DNA from: Candidatus Companilactobacillus pullicola
GTDB taxonomy: Bacteria > Bacillota > Bacilli > Lactobacillales > Lactobacillaceae
Length of the DNA stretch: 64,000 bases
Reading direction: 5' to 3'
NCBI GenBank assembly: GCA_019116025.1
Contig: DXCM01000090.1
Location: forward strand, 1 to 64,000
Shown here: positions 54,279 to 62,933 of the stretch, piece after piece
Layout of the letters: every line of letters begins with the position of its first letter
How positions within the stretch are numbered: position 1 is the first letter of the stretch
The notes under the pieces: model-generated
What the model saw: the letters and a program-made list of their open reading frames with translations, nothing else
The model's database searches: none
Told to the model about the DNA's origin: nothing
Made by a program: the position numbers and the translations under genes

Positions 54279-54929
54279 ATGACAAAAGAACATAAGTTTT
54301 CTAGAGCTTATTTAATTACAGATCAAGTCTTCAGTGCTGTTACTCATGGCATTGGCATTATTCTCGCTATTATAGGTGCCATTTTCCTACTGATCAAGGG
54401 GTTCCAGCAAGGAAAACCCTTAAACATCACTGCCTATTTTATCTATGCTTTTACCTTATTTTTTCTATATTTAAGTTCAACTTTATTTCATAGTTTATAC
54501 TTCACTAAAGCCAAAGGTGTGTTTCAAATTTTTGATCACAGTTCCATCTTCTTAATGATTGCTGGGACCTATACGCCTTATTGCCTAATTGCTCTACATT
54601 CCACATTTGGAATCGTCATTTTAGCATTTATCTGGCTTCTGGCAATTGGTGGCATTCTTTATAAGATCTTCAATGTCGGCCGCTTCAAATACTTTGAAAC
54701 ACTACTTTACGTTCTCATGGGCTGGGCTATTATTATCGCCATGAAGCCACTTTATTACGCTATCGGAGGTGCTGGAATAGCGCTATTAGTTGCTGGTGGC
54801 GTGGCTTTCACCTTAGGTGCTTGTCTATATCTGATGAAAAACATCAAGTATATTCACGTCATTTGGCACATTTTCGTTATGATCGGTACTGCATTAATGT
54901 ACTTTTCAGTATATTTTTACGTGGTCTAA
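54279..54929 (+). CDS. Hemolysin III family (PAQR) membrane protein
   Basis: A 216-residue seven-helix protein of the YplQ/hemolysin III family: DQVFSAVTHGIGIILAI, SSTLFHSLYF with the metal-binding His and Ser, FDHSSIFLMIAGTYTPY, and HVIWHIFVMIGTALMYF with the last two His residues. Possibly a zinc-dependent membrane amidase by analogy with adiponectin receptors. TGAGGT precedes the ATG. Its stop overlaps the convergent dfrA stop by four bases. Confidence 0.92.
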   Translation: MTKEHKFSRAYLITDQVFSAVTHGIGIILAIIGAIFLLIKGFQQGKPLNITAYFIYAFTLFFLYLSSTLFHSLYFTKAKGVFQIFDHSSIFLMIAGTYTPYCLIALHSTFGIVILAFIWLLAIGGILYKIFNVGRFKYFETLLYVLMGWAIIIAMKPLYYAIGGAGIALLVAGGVAFTLGACLYLMKNIKYIHVIWHIFVMIGTALMYFSVYFYVV

Positions 54930-55414
54930 ATTTTATCCCACGTCTCGAAGGTATATGGATAGATATTCTTATCATCTATCTTACCTTCTTTTTTTTCGAC
55001 TAATTTGAACTTGCTATAATCAATCGGACACATCTTCGTATCGCCAGTGAATTCATGATCAATTCTCGTTAAATACAAACGGTCGACATCATTTTGAAAC
55101 AACTTAAAGATGCCACTACCACCGATAACCATAACTTCATCGTCTGGTTGAATATATTTCTTCAAGTCGGCTTTGTCATTAATCAAAACAACTGATTCTG
55201 GTACTTGGTAATCAGGATTTTGAGAAAGAACTATATTTAATCTCTTTGGCAAAGGACCATTAGGAAAACTTTCAAAAGTCTTTCTTCCCATAACAACAGG
55301 ATGATTGATCGTCACCTCTTTGAAATGGTGCAAATCATTTGGCAGTGACCATGGTAAGTGTCCTTTTTCACCGATGATGTGGTTCTTATCTTCAGCCCAA
55401 ACAAAACTTATCAT
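54926..55414 (-). CDS. dfrA: Dihydrofolate reductase
   Basis: A 162-residue DHFR. ISFVWAEDKNHIIGEKGHLPW at the start, NDLHHFKEVT with the catalytic Asp, VMGRKTFESF and VIGGSGIF for NADPH binding. AGGAGG upstream; 12 bases after thyA, with which it forms the thymidylate-folate cycle. Nothing suggests a trimethoprim-resistant variant, but this cannot be judged by eye. Confidence 0.96.
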   Translation of the reverse strand: MISFVWAEDKNHIIGEKGHLPWSLPNDLHHFKEVTINHPVVMGRKTFESFPNGPLPKRLNIVLSQNPDYQVPESVVLINDKADLKKYIQPDDEVMVIGGSGIFKLFQNDVDRLYLTRIDHEFTGDTKMCPIDYSKFKLVEKKEGKIDDKNIYPYTFETWDKI

Positions 55415-55426
55415 TATTAATTCCTC

Positions 55427-56377
55427 CTAAACGGCCACAGGTGCCTTAATAGCAGGCTGTGGGTTATAGTCTTTTACGATTATATCGGAAGCTTCGATTT
55501 CAAAAATGCTTTTATCACTCTTAATCTCTAGTTGTGGACCAGCCACTGGTTTACGACTAAGTTGTTCTTTTACTTGATCTAGATGATTCAAATAAATATG
55601 TGCATCACCCAAGGTATGAATGAATTCTCCTACCTCTAGTCCAGTCTCACGTGCGATTAAATGCGTCAAAAGTGCGTAACTAGCAATATTAAATGGTACC
55701 CCTAAGAAGAGGTCCCCACTTCGTTGATAAAGCTGACACGACAATTTACCGTCATTTACGTAGAATTGGAATAAAGTATGACATGGTGGTAAAGCCATTG
55801 TTGGCACATCCTCTGGATTCCAGGCACTAACGATCAAACGACGTGAATTCGGGGTAGTTTTGATTTGTTCAATAACATTAGCAATTTGATCAATGAAACC
55901 ACCATCACGTTTTTGCCAATGACGCCACTGAGCTCCGTAAACATCGCCTAAATTACCATACTTTTGTGAAAAGGCATCATCCGTTAGGATTGCTTGATCA
56001 AACTTGTCTTTTTGAATTTTATATTCCTTGGCAAAATCTTGATCCACTAAACTGCGGCGGCCGAAATCACTCATATCTGGTCCGGTATAATCTGTGCTTT
56101 CAATATAGTTCTTAAACGCCCATTCGTCCCAAATATGGTTCTTATGTTCCAATAAGTATTTAATATTTGTATCGCCATGCAAAAACCACAACAATTCACT
56201 TTTAATTAAACCAAAAGGAATCTTTTTAGTTGTCAAAAGTGGAAATGACTCTTGCAAATTAAAACGCATTTGATAACCAAAGGTACTTATTGTTCCGGTT
56301 CCTGTACGATCACTTTTTTTGTGACCTTGATTCAAAACATACTGTAAAAGATCTAAATATTGTTGTTCGTTGTGCAT
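55427..56377 (-). CDS. thyA: Thymidylate synthase
   Basis: A 316-residue ThyA that makes dTMP from dUMP with methylene-tetrahydrofolate. [12 protein letters not shown] near 22, [11 protein letters not shown], catalytic Cys in [25 protein letters not shown] and the C-terminal APVAV. It has the ~50-residue insertion region (after residue 90) common in lactobacillar ThyA. Nine bases after the ABC-F gene. Confidence 0.97.
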   Translation of the reverse strand: MHNEQQYLDLLQYVLNQGHKKSDRTGTGTISTFGYQMRFNLQESFPLLTTKKIPFGLIKSELLWFLHGDTNIKYLLEHKNHIWDEWAFKNYIESTDYTGPDMSDFGRRSLVDQDFAKEYKIQKDKFDQAILTDDAFSQKYGNLGDVYGAQWRHWQKRDGGFIDQIANVIEQIKTTPNSRRLIVSAWNPEDVPTMALPPCHTLFQFYVNDGKLSCQLYQRSGDLFLGVPFNIASYALLTHLIARETGLEVGEFIHTLGDAHIYLNHLDQVKEQLSRKPVAGPQLEIKSDKSIFEIEASDIIVKDYNPQPAIKAPVAV

Positions 56378-56386
56378 TTTCTTCTC

Positions 56387-58285
56387 CTAAGCAAATTGAC
56401 TTAAATATTCCCAACGTTCCATCAGTTTTTCTTCTTCTTGATTCTTCTCATCAAGTTCTCTTTGACAATCCATCAATTTTTCATAGCCATTGTCCGGATT
56501 GTTCAATTCATCTTGCAAAGCCGATATTTCAGAATCCAATTTATCGATCTGAGGTTCTAGTTTTTCGTATTCTTTCTGTTCTGCGTAAGTCAACTTCTTT
56601 TTAGGCTCGGTTTTCTGCTCAGCTTTTTGCTTAGCTTCAACGTGTTTTTGTTCTTTAACTTCATGGTGCTTAGCTTGCTTCTTTTCAGTTGCTCGTTGTA
56701 AGTAAGCTGAATAAGAATCGTAGCTTTCCTCAATTTGACCCTGGCCTTCAAATATCAACAATTTATCAGCAATCTTATCTAGGAAATAGCGATCATGAGA
56801 AACCGCCAAAACAGTTCCTTTGAAACTACCTAAATAATCTTCCAAGATCGTCAAAGTTTCAATATCTAGATTATTTGTTGGCTCATCGAGTAGTAACACA
56901 TTGGGTTGATCCATCAAGATAGCTAGCAAGTACAAACGGCGCTTTTCACCACCAGATAGCTCACGAATGAAAGCACCCTGCATTTGATGATCAAACTTAA
57001 AGGTATCTAACATCTGCGAAGCTGACATGTGTTCTCCATCAGAATTTCTAACACCTTGGCCAATACTCTCCAAATATCTGATAACACGTTTATCGGGATC
57101 CATATCTCTAGTGTGCTGTGTGTAATAGCCGATTTTAACAGTCTGACCAGTCTTAATTTCACCGGCATCAAGTGGAATCTGCTTAGCAATGGCATTCAAA
57201 AAAGTAGTTTTACCAGAACCATTAGATCCAGTTATCCCAATACGATCACCACGTGATACTAAATAACTGAAATCCTTTAAAATAATGTGTTGTGCAAATT
57301 TCAAACTGGCATCTTTAATATCGAAAACATCATTACCCAAACGTTGTTGAGCAATATCGATCGACATTTCTTTTTGAACATCTGGTTTATCTTGTAGGTC
57401 TTCTTTTAAATTAGTAAAGCGATCTTTTCTGGCTTGTTGCTTAGTTCCACGGGCCTTAACACCTGCACGCATCCATTTCAATTCTTGCTTGTAGAGTTGT
57501 GTCTTATGATGCTGCTCTGAAGCATAGATCTCTTCATTATCAGCCTTTTGTTGCAAGTATTTCTCATAGTTACCATCGTATTCAGTCACATTACGATTTT
57601 CAATTTCGAAAATTCTTGTCGCTACTTCATTCAGAAAATAACGATCATGGGTCACGAATAAAACTGAACCCTTATATTTACTCAAATAGGCTTGTAACCA
57701 ATCAATCGCTTCATAATCCAAATGATTAGTTGGCTCATCCAAGATCAAAAGATCAGCTTCAGAAATTAGAGTTTGAGCTAAAGCCACACGTCTTTGTTGT
57801 CCACCGGACAATTCAGAGATCTTCTTATCTAGCTCTGTAATACCCAACTTATTCAAAATTGATTTAACATCAGATTCCATTTGCCAAGCTTCAGAAGCAT
57901 TCATACGTTCCTGTAACTTAAAAAACTCATTTTGAATTTTAGTATCAGTTGAATTGGCATTAAATTTAGCCAAAGAATTCTCATATTGACGAATCAATTG
58001 GAACTTTTCGCCACTACCATTAAAAACAGCATCGATGACTGATGAATTTTCATCCAAATCTGGTTGCTGCTTTAGGTAAGAGATCTTATAGTCTTTAGGG
58101 CTATCGACATTGATCGTATTCAAATCGCTATTATTAACAATACCGTCCAAAAGGGTGGTTTTACCGGTACCGTTAAGTCCTAAAAGACCGATTCGATCTC
58201 CTTCGTTAACTGTGAAAGTAACGTCTTTAAAAAGTGTTCTTTCTCCAAATGATTTTGATGCATTAGTTATATTTAAGGTTTTCAA
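56387..58285 (-). CDS. ABC-F ATPase (YfmR/Uup type)
   Basis: A 632-residue ribosome-associated ABC-F protein. Two cassettes with Walker A GLNGTGKTT and GSNGSGKTT, signatures LSGGQQRRVALAQ and LSGGEKRRLYLL, and DEPTNHLD/DEPTNNLD boxes, joined by the P-site tRNA-interacting linker (about 240-290, KARGTKQQARKDR). A Lys/Glu-rich coiled coil forms the C-terminus (about 530-632), as in Uup. TTG start with weak GTGGTG site. A promoter and a terminator-like hairpin precede it. Likely a housekeeping translation factor that rescues stalled ribosomes; an antibiotic-resistance role is possible but not indicated. Confidence 0.92.
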   Translation of the reverse strand: MKTLNITNASKSFGERTLFKDVTFTVNEGDRIGLLGLNGTGKTTLLDGIVNNSDLNTINVDSPKDYKISYLKQQPDLDENSSVIDAVFNGSGEKFQLIRQYENSLAKFNANSTDTKIQNEFFKLQERMNASEAWQMESDVKSILNKLGITELDKKISELSGGQQRRVALAQTLISEADLLILDEPTNHLDYEAIDWLQAYLSKYKGSVLFVTHDRYFLNEVATRIFEIENRNVTEYDGNYEKYLQQKADNEEIYASEQHHKTQLYKQELKWMRAGVKARGTKQQARKDRFTNLKEDLQDKPDVQKEMSIDIAQQRLGNDVFDIKDASLKFAQHIILKDFSYLVSRGDRIGITGSNGSGKTTFLNAIAKQIPLDAGEIKTGQTVKIGYYTQHTRDMDPDKRVIRYLESIGQGVRNSDGEHMSASQMLDTFKFDHQMQGAFIRELSGGEKRRLYLLAILMDQPNVLLLDEPTNNLDIETLTILEDYLGSFKGTVLAVSHDRYFLDKIADKLLIFEGQGQIEESYDSYSAYLQRATEKKQAKHHEVKEQKHVEAKQKAEQKTEPKKKLTYAEQKEYEKLEPQIDKLDSEISALQDELNNPDNGYEKLMDCQRELDEKNQEEEKLMERWEYLSQFA

Positions 58286-58314
58286 TTAATTTTCACCACT
58301 ATAAATAAAAAATT

Positions 58315-58385
58315 CCTCTACCAATGTGGATAGAGGTATCGAACTGATCAGTATTTATTATCACATGTCAGCCACTGATTGTAAA
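58315..58385 (-). promoter_or_regulatory. Promoter and leader hairpin of the ABC-F gene
   Basis: On the minus strand TTTACA (58380-58385), 17 bases, GATAAT (58357-58362), then a hairpin CCTCTA/TAGAGG (58315-58336, extra CC/GG pairs) followed by ATTTTTTATTT and the ABC-F start only 25 bases later. The terminator-like element is therefore inside the gene's own leader and may act as an attenuator, unless the true promoter is elsewhere. Confidence 0.5.
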
Positions 58386-58433
58386 ACTGGTTCTTACTTA
58401 AATTTCGTTCAAATTCGGTTATGGTTTAAGGTT

Positions 58434-58605
58434 GCCGTCCTCCGCAAAAATCGGAAATGCTGTTGGAACGCTATGGGCACGATTCGGAACTAATCATTTT
58501 ACACTTCGTGCAAAATAATGGATTTCCAAAGTCGGCCTCATTGTAAATGGCAAAGCCATTAACAATGATTTCATAGCTGAACGCATTTCCAATTTTTGCT
58601 CCGGA
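58434..58605 (-). repeat. Cruciform repeat element E1
   Basis: Outer stem 58444-58460 with 58583-58599 (17 bp, one pair that is T-G only when read on the minus strand). Inside are a 12-bp arm CATTGT.AATGGC/GCCATT.ACAATG (58532-58567 region) and an arm ATTTTACAC/GTGCAAAAT around TTC, again with a G-T pair only on the minus strand. Aligns with the reverse complement of E2 (shared GCTG..GGAACG, CACTTCGTG, ATGGAT). The orientation corresponding to E2 plus is the minus strand here. Confidence 0.75.
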
Positions 58606-58825
58606 CTAAAGAGCACTTCGATTATTTAGTTTGAGATAAACTATTTAATCCAATACTTTCCCTGTTTTGAATATTACTTTTAAACCAAAAGAAACGTTCA
58701 TCATTATTGGTAATTCTAAATGCCAGAAAGATAAAAATATCATGCATAATCTTATATTAATTTTCTTCCGATTACATGAAATTAAAATCTATCCAGATAC
58801 TACAAATAATAGAATCAAAAATCTA

Positions 58826-59000
58826 GTCGGTAGTAGAAAATCTGTGGGCCCTCAGTGGCGAAATTCTACTTAGCTTGCGTAGCAAGGTTAGTAGAAGACC
58901 GGACTTGAAGATCCATGATTTTTCACGAAGTGAAAAATTATTAGCTTCAAGCCGTGTCCGCCACGTTCCAGCGGCCCACAGATTTTCTACTACCGACGGC
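58826..59000 (+). repeat. Cruciform repeat element E2
   Basis: A perfect 25-bp outer stem (58826-58850 with 58973-58997). Inside: TTCTACT/AGTAGAA extended by CTTGC/GCAAG, then GACCGG/CCGTGTC with ACTTGAAG/CTTCAAG, and the hairpin ATTTTTCAC/GTGAAAAAT around GAA. Ends seven bases from the stop of the minus-strand gene at 59007, for which it could also act as a terminator (TAGATTTTTG follows on that strand). Confidence 0.8.
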
Positions 59001-59006
59001 ATCATA

Positions 59007-59177
59007 CTAGTACTCTTTTAATTGATTTAATTCATAATACAGCTGTTGGACACCACCAAATCTAACCAAAATTTTCTCACGTTCTTTATCAAAATAAACT
59101 ACTGAGCCCACTTGGTTCTTCATCGCATCTGCTTGATCAACTATCTGCACGACAGATCCTATTTTTAAATTTCCCAT
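59007..59177 (-). CDS. Small hypothetical protein (56 aa)
   Basis: Starts MGNLKIGSVVQIVDQADAMK and continues NQVGSVVYFDKEREKILVRF, a pattern of short beta strands as in KOW/SH3-like small proteins that bind nucleic acid or proteins. AGGGGT before the ATG at 59177 favours this start over an ATG 17 codons earlier. It follows the 154-residue gene by 67 bases on the same strand. Not otherwise recognised. Confidence 0.6.
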   Translation of the reverse strand: MGNLKIGSVVQIVDQADAMKNQVGSVVYFDKEREKILVRFGGVQQLYYELNQLKEY

Positions 59178-59244
59178 AATTACCCCTATCCAATAAAATA
59201 CGGGGCACAAGTCAAATAAATCAACCAATGTCCCGTACTTTTAA

Positions 59245-59709
59245 TTAAAGCTCTTGTTTGTATAAGTCATATACTGTATTTTCTTGATCAATTGTAATAA
59301 ACAAATTGCCGTTCTTACTTGAAATTGCTGAAGTTTGATAAGCATTATCCAAACCTTCGGCATCTTTTTGCTTGAATGGGAAGTAAATTTCCATTGGTTC
59401 CTTACCCTCATCATCTTCAAAAACGATGTCGCATTTTTCGATGTCTTGATACTTAATGATACGGTTAAACATACCATCTGCTAAGGCTGCTGTTGAAACA
59501 TCAGTATCTTTGATGTAATCGGCTGCAGGTAGAATTTCAATTCTAAAACGCTTGCAAGGATGAATTTCTTGCATACGTCCTCCTGCAATACGTCCATAAC
59601 TTGTTGTTACACGAGAAATCCAAACATCACTCATTTCGCTATGGTCAACTGTCCATGTATCATCATTTCTAAAATAAAATTTCAATTCCTTAAAAACGTG
59701 CTTAGTCAT
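59245..59709 (-). CDS. Hypothetical protein (154 aa)
   Basis: I do not recognise this soluble acidic protein. It looks beta-rich (FKELKFYFRNDDTW, RFRIEILPAADYI, IVFEDDEGKEPMEIYFPF) without a clear active site or membrane part. AAAGGGTGG lies before the ATG. It is placed 52 bases after cca on the same strand, and may be co-transcribed with it and with the 56-residue gene. Confidence 0.75.
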   Translation of the reverse strand: MTKHVFKELKFYFRNDDTWTVDHSEMSDVWISRVTTSYGRIAGGRMQEIHPCKRFRIEILPAADYIKDTDVSTAALADGMFNRIIKYQDIEKCDIVFEDDEGKEPMEIYFPFKQKDAEGLDNAYQTSAISSKNGNLFITIDQENTVYDLYKQEL

Positions 59710-59761
59710 ATTACCACCCTTTCAATCATAAAATACTTACTGATTTCATAATAACACAGGG

Positions 59762-60961
59762 TTATTGATTACTTAACAAATAATGTCTTAATTCATCAAA
59801 ATTATTGTAAACGTTTCCTTCCACGACAGCTCGCTCTATTTGCGACATTGACTTTCCAATAATTGGACCTGGTTTTACACCTAAGATCTCACTGATATCC
59901 TTACCCGTAATTGCCAAATCGTGACTACTTTTAATGGAAATTTGAGCCACTCTTTGTTCCAAAGCTGAATAGTCGAATTCAATTTTTAGCATTTGGCAAA
60001 GTTTGACTACCCGTTCAAAATTATTCAAACCAAATTTATAGATATTCCACAGGTCGTAATCTTGGTTTTCAAATAAATGCAACATGTCCAAACTGTTAAC
60101 ACTTGTTTCGCGGGTCTTATTAGAAACCTTCCAATCACGTAAAAACTTATTAAACTCGGGATGGTTCATGTTTAAAACATATCCAATAGCTGTCCAAGCC
60201 GCATCTTCATCGACAAAGGTACCTTTACTATTCAACAATTCTGCCAGTTCCATTCGCTGGTCTTTAAAACCGGGACAATATTCACTTAAATTCAATTTGA
60301 GAAAATCAGCGAAGCCCGTTTCCCATGACTGACTTAACAGCAATTTGACGAATTCTTCACGAATACGTTCAATTGCAATTTTAGAAAGTAATGGCGCATT
60401 ATCAGCAATCGCTTGTGCAGTTTCATCCTCAACTTGGAAATTCAACTGTGCTTGAAATCTAACTGCCCGCATCATTCTCAGGGCATCTTCGTGAAATCTA
60501 GCTTCTGCCTGACCGACAGCTCGAATAACTTTTCTATCCAAATCCTTTAAACCATCGAATTTATCGATCACATTGCCATTTAAATCAACTGCTAAAGCAT
60601 TAATCGTAAAATCACGACGTTTCAAATCGTCCGCTAATGATCTTACAAAAGTAACTTTATCTGGCCGACGATAGTCCTGATAACCAGATTCAGTTCTAAA
60701 AGTAGTAATTTCATAGGAATCATCATTCAAAAGCACAGTGACGGTACCATGTTGAATCCCGGTATCAATTGTTCTCTTGAAAATCTTTTTAATTTCTTCT
60801 GGATAAGCACTAGTGGCAATATCAACATCGTGAATAGGTAATCCTAAAATATGGTCGCGCACACTTCCCCCAACGAAATAAGCCTCAAACCCGGCTTGTT
60901 CAATCTTTTCTAATACTGGTAACGCCTGTTTAAAATCTTCAGGAAGTTGTTTGATTTGCAT
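59762..60961 (-). CDS. cca: CCA-adding tRNA nucleotidyltransferase
   Basis: A 399-residue class II nucleotidyltransferase that builds or repairs the CCA end of tRNAs. YFVGGSVRDHILG (about 29-41) leads to the catalytic DVDIATSA; RRDFTINALAVD and the DLRAVG-like KVIRAVGQAEARFHEDALRMMRAVRF are complete, including the flexible loop and the EDxxR-type base-recognition motif. Length is that of Gram-positive enzymes. Weak A-rich ribosome binding site. Confidence 0.96.
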   Translation of the reverse strand: MQIKQLPEDFKQALPVLEKIEQAGFEAYFVGGSVRDHILGLPIHDVDIATSAYPEEIKKIFKRTIDTGIQHGTVTVLLNDDSYEITTFRTESGYQDYRRPDKVTFVRSLADDLKRRDFTINALAVDLNGNVIDKFDGLKDLDRKVIRAVGQAEARFHEDALRMMRAVRFQAQLNFQVEDETAQAIADNAPLLSKIAIERIREEFVKLLLSQSWETGFADFLKLNLSEYCPGFKDQRMELAELLNSKGTFVDEDAAWTAIGYVLNMNHPEFNKFLRDWKVSNKTRETSVNSLDMLHLFENQDYDLWNIYKFGLNNFERVVKLCQMLKIEFDYSALEQRVAQISIKSSHDLAITGKDISEILGVKPGPIIGKSMSQIERAVVEGNVYNNFDELRHYLLSNQ

Positions 60962-61082
60962 ATTTTTACCTCACTTAATCATAAAAGTCTTTATATATTA
61001 TATACCAATCGCGTATGTTACTGAATAACGACCTACTTTAAGTATTTAGTTTTAAAGAATTATTCAGAAATCATGAAAATAA

Positions 61083-61146
61083 AATAGCGTCTATTCAGGA
61101 TTCCTCTGCCAAACGTGATGGAATTCTAAATAGACACTATTCTTTT
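61083..61146 (-). terminator. Terminator after the TPR gene
   Basis: AATAGTGTCTATTTAGAATTCC pairs with GGA.TCCTGAATAGACGCTATT in an imperfect long stem with an 18-base loop region; a T-rich tail follows on the minus strand. Confidence 0.65.
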
Positions 61147-61159
61147 TTAGAAAGATATA

Positions 61160-62404
61160 TTAAATCTGATCTAGTAAATCATGCATTTCCTCATTATCTG
61201 GATCTTGTTTTAAGTACAACTGAATGACAGGCTTGAGAACATCATTATTACCCGTGCTACGAAGGATTTCAATTAAATCTGATAAGTAGTCCAGATTATC
61301 CTTAAAATCGTCGAGAACTAGCAAAATATTCTCCTGAGCCTTATCAACGTCGTCAGTTTCAAACTCTGACTTAGCCAAATTCCAAACTAGTTTTGGATTA
61401 TTACTGATGTCACGACCATTCAATAAGTCAAGATTGCTCTTGAATTGACCCTTAGTTACATAGTAATCACTCAATTTGATTACTAGTGGCAATGGATTTT
61501 CAACTGTCTTGATTCCTTTTTCGATAATCTTGATAGCACCCGTAGGGTCTTCAGCAGTTCCGGCATCAAAAGCAATTTGGTAAAGTTTGTCATCCAACTC
61601 ATTTAAGTTCAAACCTAGTTGAGCATACTTAAAGGCATCGGAATTCTTCTTAATGTTTAAATAATCTTCAGCCAAAATAGAATAGGCAGTTGGGTAATCA
61701 CGGTTAGTCTCCAACAATTTTTCTAAAATACTGATTGATTTATTATAATTTTTAACTTGATTATATAAGAAGCCCAATTGGAATTGAGCATCTTCATTTA
61801 ATTCGATGGCATTTAAATCTTCATATGCAACAATTGCCTCTTCATACTGGCCATCCCCCGCTAAAGAACTAGCCTTCCGTAAAACAATTGAAATACCAGA
61901 ATAATTCTTGATACCCATATCTAGTAACATATCGTAATATGTCAAAGCCTTACTGAACTTATTCTCATCGAAATATACTTCAGCTAAAGCAAACTTGAAT
62001 ACTTCTTCATCGGGAAATTCTCTGATACCGTTCAATAATTTTTGTTCACTAACTTCATACAAACCTTGGGATTGATAAATATCGGCTGAAACCAACAAAT
62101 TCTCAGCATAGGCTGGTGAGTCGGGCGTAATCTGAGAAATATAATTTAGGGCCTGATCGGTATTTCCATCTGACACGGCAATTTCAGCCAAACGAGATAA
62201 AATTTGTCCTTCAGTTGGATACATGGCCAATAAATGATCGTAAATCGTCTTAGCTTGGACAGATAGACCACGGCTCATTAACGTTTCTGCTAGTGAAAAT
62301 TGTGTCTGATCATCGTCTTGGGCAATTGATTCTTGAATCAATGGATCAACTTTTGAAAAGTCACCATCATCAATTGTTTCTATAACTTCATCTGCTTTAC
62401 TCAA
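61160..62404 (-). CDS. TPR-repeat protein
   Basis: A 414-residue soluble protein made of about ten tetratricopeptide-like repeats (for example LAETLMSRGLSVQAKTIYDHL, FALAEVYFDENKFSKALTYY, QLGFLYNQVKNYNKSISIL). It is acidic and Asp-rich. Homologues (YpiA-like) lie near hup or aroA in Firmicutes; it presumably acts as a scaffold. TTG start with GGAGGTAAC seven bases before. Follows hup after a terminator. Confidence 0.9.
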   Translation of the reverse strand: MSKADEVIETIDDGDFSKVDPLIQESIAQDDDQTQFSLAETLMSRGLSVQAKTIYDHLLAMYPTEGQILSRLAEIAVSDGNTDQALNYISQITPDSPAYAENLLVSADIYQSQGLYEVSEQKLLNGIREFPDEEVFKFALAEVYFDENKFSKALTYYDMLLDMGIKNYSGISIVLRKASSLAGDGQYEEAIVAYEDLNAIELNEDAQFQLGFLYNQVKNYNKSISILEKLLETNRDYPTAYSILAEDYLNIKKNSDAFKYAQLGLNLNELDDKLYQIAFDAGTAEDPTGAIKIIEKGIKTVENPLPLVIKLSDYYVTKGQFKSNLDLLNGRDISNNPKLVWNLAKSEFETDDVDKAQENILLVLDDFKDNLDYLSDLIEILRSTGNNDVLKPVIQLYLKQDPDNEEMHDLLDQI

Positions 62405-62429
62405 ATTGTTACCTCCGTATTTTTGCGTA

Positions 62430-62458
62430 AAAAAAGACGGTCTAATGACCGCCCCTAA
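62430..62458 (-). terminator. Terminator of hup
   Basis: GGCGGTC pairs with GACCGTC around ATTA, followed on the minus strand by seven T; 11 bases after the hup stop. Confidence 0.85.
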
Positions 62459-62469
62459 TTAAAAAAGAA

Positions 62470-62745
62470 TTATTTAACTGAATCCTTCAAAGCCTTACCT
62501 GGTTTAAATGCAGGAACCTTGCTTGCAGGAATCTTAATTTCTTCACCTGTTTGTGGGTTGCGACCCTTACGAGCTGCACGTTGACGTACTTCGAAGTTAC
62601 CAAAGCCGATCAATTGAACTTTGTTGCCTTCTGATAAGTTTTCTTGGATTGTTTCAAAGACTGCATCAACAGCTGAAGTTGCATCCTTCTTTGTCAAACC
62701 AGTTTTACTTGCTACACTATCGATAAGTTCAGCTTTATTTGCCAT
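62470..62745 (-). CDS. hup: DNA-binding protein HU
   Basis: A 91-residue histone-like protein. [20 protein letters not shown] at the start, [20 protein letters not shown] for the beta arm with the tip proline, and [16 protein letters not shown] at the end. Bends and compacts DNA. GGAGGT precedes the ATG; a 190-base upstream region holds its promoter. Strong GC-rich-free coding bias towards optimal codons suggests high expression. Confidence 0.97.
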   Translation of the reverse strand: MANKAELIDSVASKTGLTKKDATSAVDAVFETIQENLSEGNKVQLIGFGNFEVRQRAARKGRNPQTGEEIKIPASKVPAFKPGKALKDSVK

Positions 62746-62933
62746 ATGTAAAAATACCTCCGAAATTTGTAAAAAATTTAGAACACATGAACTATTTGAA
62801 TGCGTTCATTATTCTATTTACAAAACTACCATAGGAATGTCGATGTGGCAAGCATTTAGGCCGTTTTTTACGATAATTTCTTTTAAATATAAATATATTC
62901 ATAAAAGCGTGTGAAATACCACCGTTTTAGGTT
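62746..62933. other. Intergenic between der and hup
   Basis: About 190 bases containing the hup promoter region on the minus strand; no other structure seen. Confidence 0.5.

Larger units (their letters stand above)
58386..59006. other. Intergenic region holding two repeat elements
   Basis: About 620 bases with no plausible gene. Two homologous cruciform elements in opposite orientation (58434-58605 and 58826-59000) make up most of it; the ~220 bases between them show nothing clear. Confidence 0.7.

Noticed and set aside
58315..58440. T-box or other known riboswitch in the ABC-F leader
   Set aside because: The leader is too short and no T-box sequence or specifier stem is visible.
58667..59005. 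Short frames on both strands across element E2
   Set aside because: They follow from the inverted repeat and lack start signals; the conserved feature is the pairing.
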